DNA of 6,063 nt from Lentisphaerota bacterium (GTDB taxonomy: Bacteria; Verrucomicrobiota; Lentisphaeria; Oligosphaerales; Oligosphaeraceae): the NCBI GenBank assembly GCA_012799755.1, contig JAAZKQ010000164.1:1-6063 (forward strand), read 5' to 3'. Both the position numbers and the translations under genes were made by a program. Shown here piece after piece: positions 5,410 through 6,063 of the stretch. Position 1 is the stretch's first letter. The number at the start of each line of letters is the position of its first letter. The notes under the pieces were generated by a model. That model saw only the letters and a list, made by a program, of their open reading frames with translations. It was not told the DNA's origin and searched no databases.

Positions 5410-6063
5410 ATGCCATCCGCAGACCACGACTCAGCGCAAGTGAGCACGCGGCGCCCATTGTCGCGCCGACGCCTTGGCTGCATTCTCTCGGCCTATTTCT
5501 GTCGCGAATTCATTCTGCCGTTGTTCTGCGCCCTGCTCGCCTTCGCCGTCTTGTTCCTTATCAATGACGTCTTTGACGACCTGCCGGACTTCCTCAATCA
5601 AGACCTTCCCAACAGCGTCGTCGTGCGTTATTTCCTGGCCAAGCAGCCCGCCAATCTCGTCAATGTCATACCTATCTCCGTGCTGCTCGCAGCCAGCTTC
5701 ATGACCATGATGATGGGCAAGAACAACGAATTGACCGCCATGCGCGCCGCCGGTCTATCCCTCGGCGCCTGCGCCTGGCCAGTATGGTTGGTGGCCGCCA
5801 TTATGTGCCTCGTAGTGTTTGCCATCGGCGAATCCTGGGGGCCGGCCGGCGCCAAGGCCGCGCAGGATATTCGCCGACAATGGATTGACAAGGACGACGA
5901 CCGCATCACCCACGTCGCCTTCGCCAACGCCCGGGAAAGACGGGATTGGTTCATCGAAGAACTACAGCAGAGCGACAAAGCCCAAGGCATCATCGTCCGC
6001 CAATACCGGCCCGATGGCAGCACCGACTGGGTACTCAACGCCGGTAGCGCTGAATACCACGAC
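5410..6063 (+). CDS. LptF/LptG (YjgP/YjgQ) family lipopolysaccharide export permease, 3' end cut by window
   Basis: This is the inner-membrane permease of the Lpt ABC transporter, which extracts lipopolysaccharide and feeds it to the periplasmic bridge. The open frame runs through the window end, so 218 residues of an expected 350-400 are visible. After an Arg-rich N-terminus, YFCREFILPLF (29-39) starts the first helix (about 33-53). A second helix is at about 83-103. The family hallmark NELTAMRAAGLSLGA is at 106-120, and a third helix at about 122-141. The start of the periplasmic beta-jellyroll domain follows from about 165. The ATG lies two bases after the stop of the RDD gene and has no clear Shine-Dalgarno of its own, which suggests translational coupling. 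The 25-residue basic extension before the usual YxxREF start is longer than in most family members. A later GTG (5440) or TTG (5458) start is therefore possible. The visible part cannot separate LptF from LptG. Confidence 0.9.
   Translation, partial: MPSADHDSAQVSTRRPLSRRRLGCILSAYFCREFILPLFCALLAFAVLFLINDVFDDLPDFLNQDLPNSVVVRYFLAKQPANLVNVIPISVLLAASFMTMMMGKNNELTAMRAAGLSLGACAWPVWLVAAIMCLVVFAIGESWGPAGAKAAQDIRRQWIDKDDDRITHVAFANARERRDWFIEELQQSDKAQGIIVRQYRPDGSTDWVLNAGSAEYHD

Overview
This is a chromosomal window from a Gram-negative, moderately GC-rich bacterium. It carries five genes in two convergent and divergent blocks, plus several hairpins. The split between Sec and Lpt genes points to a bacterium with an outer membrane. 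The secD and secF functions sit in a single 915-residue protein with a long charged helical segment after the first membrane helix. A GYF_2-RDD membrane protein and a cupin-AraC regulator are also present. This combination would fit the PVC superphylum (Lentisphaerota, Kiritimatiellota or Verrucomicrobiota). That placement is inference from gene style, not proof.

Layout. Bases 1-167 are the upstream region of an AraC/XylS-type regulator (168-1034, + strand). The regulator converges with the yajC-secDF operon, which is read on the minus strand (yajC 4319-3987, secDF 3902-1155). Between the two 3' ends lies a perfect 17-bp stem with a 6-nt loop (1071-1110), symmetric enough to end transcription from both sides. 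Bases 4320-4669 form a divergent intergenic region. It holds a candidate minus-strand promoter for yajC-secDF and four short perfect or near-perfect dyads. Rightward from there runs a GYF_2-RDD membrane protein gene (4670-5407, + strand). Two bases after its stop comes a LptF/LptG-family permease gene (5410 onward), which is cut by the window end.

How the genes fit together. YajC and SecDF are accessory parts of the SecYEG translocon; SecDF uses the proton gradient to pull exported proteins through. LptF/LptG is the inner-membrane permease of the ABC transporter that extracts lipopolysaccharide for transport to the outer membrane. The divergent region therefore separates a protein-export operon from a likely lipid-export operon. 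The RDD protein has no assigned role, but its near-zero spacing to the permease gene suggests co-translation. The AraC regulator has no visible partner gene inside the window.

I found no mobile element, CRISPR array, tRNA, rRNA or prophage signal. Nothing here is clearly a new system. The most testable novelties are the GYF_2-RDD/Lpt coupling and the long structured leader of yajC-secDF, which overlaps a short hydrophobic reading frame.
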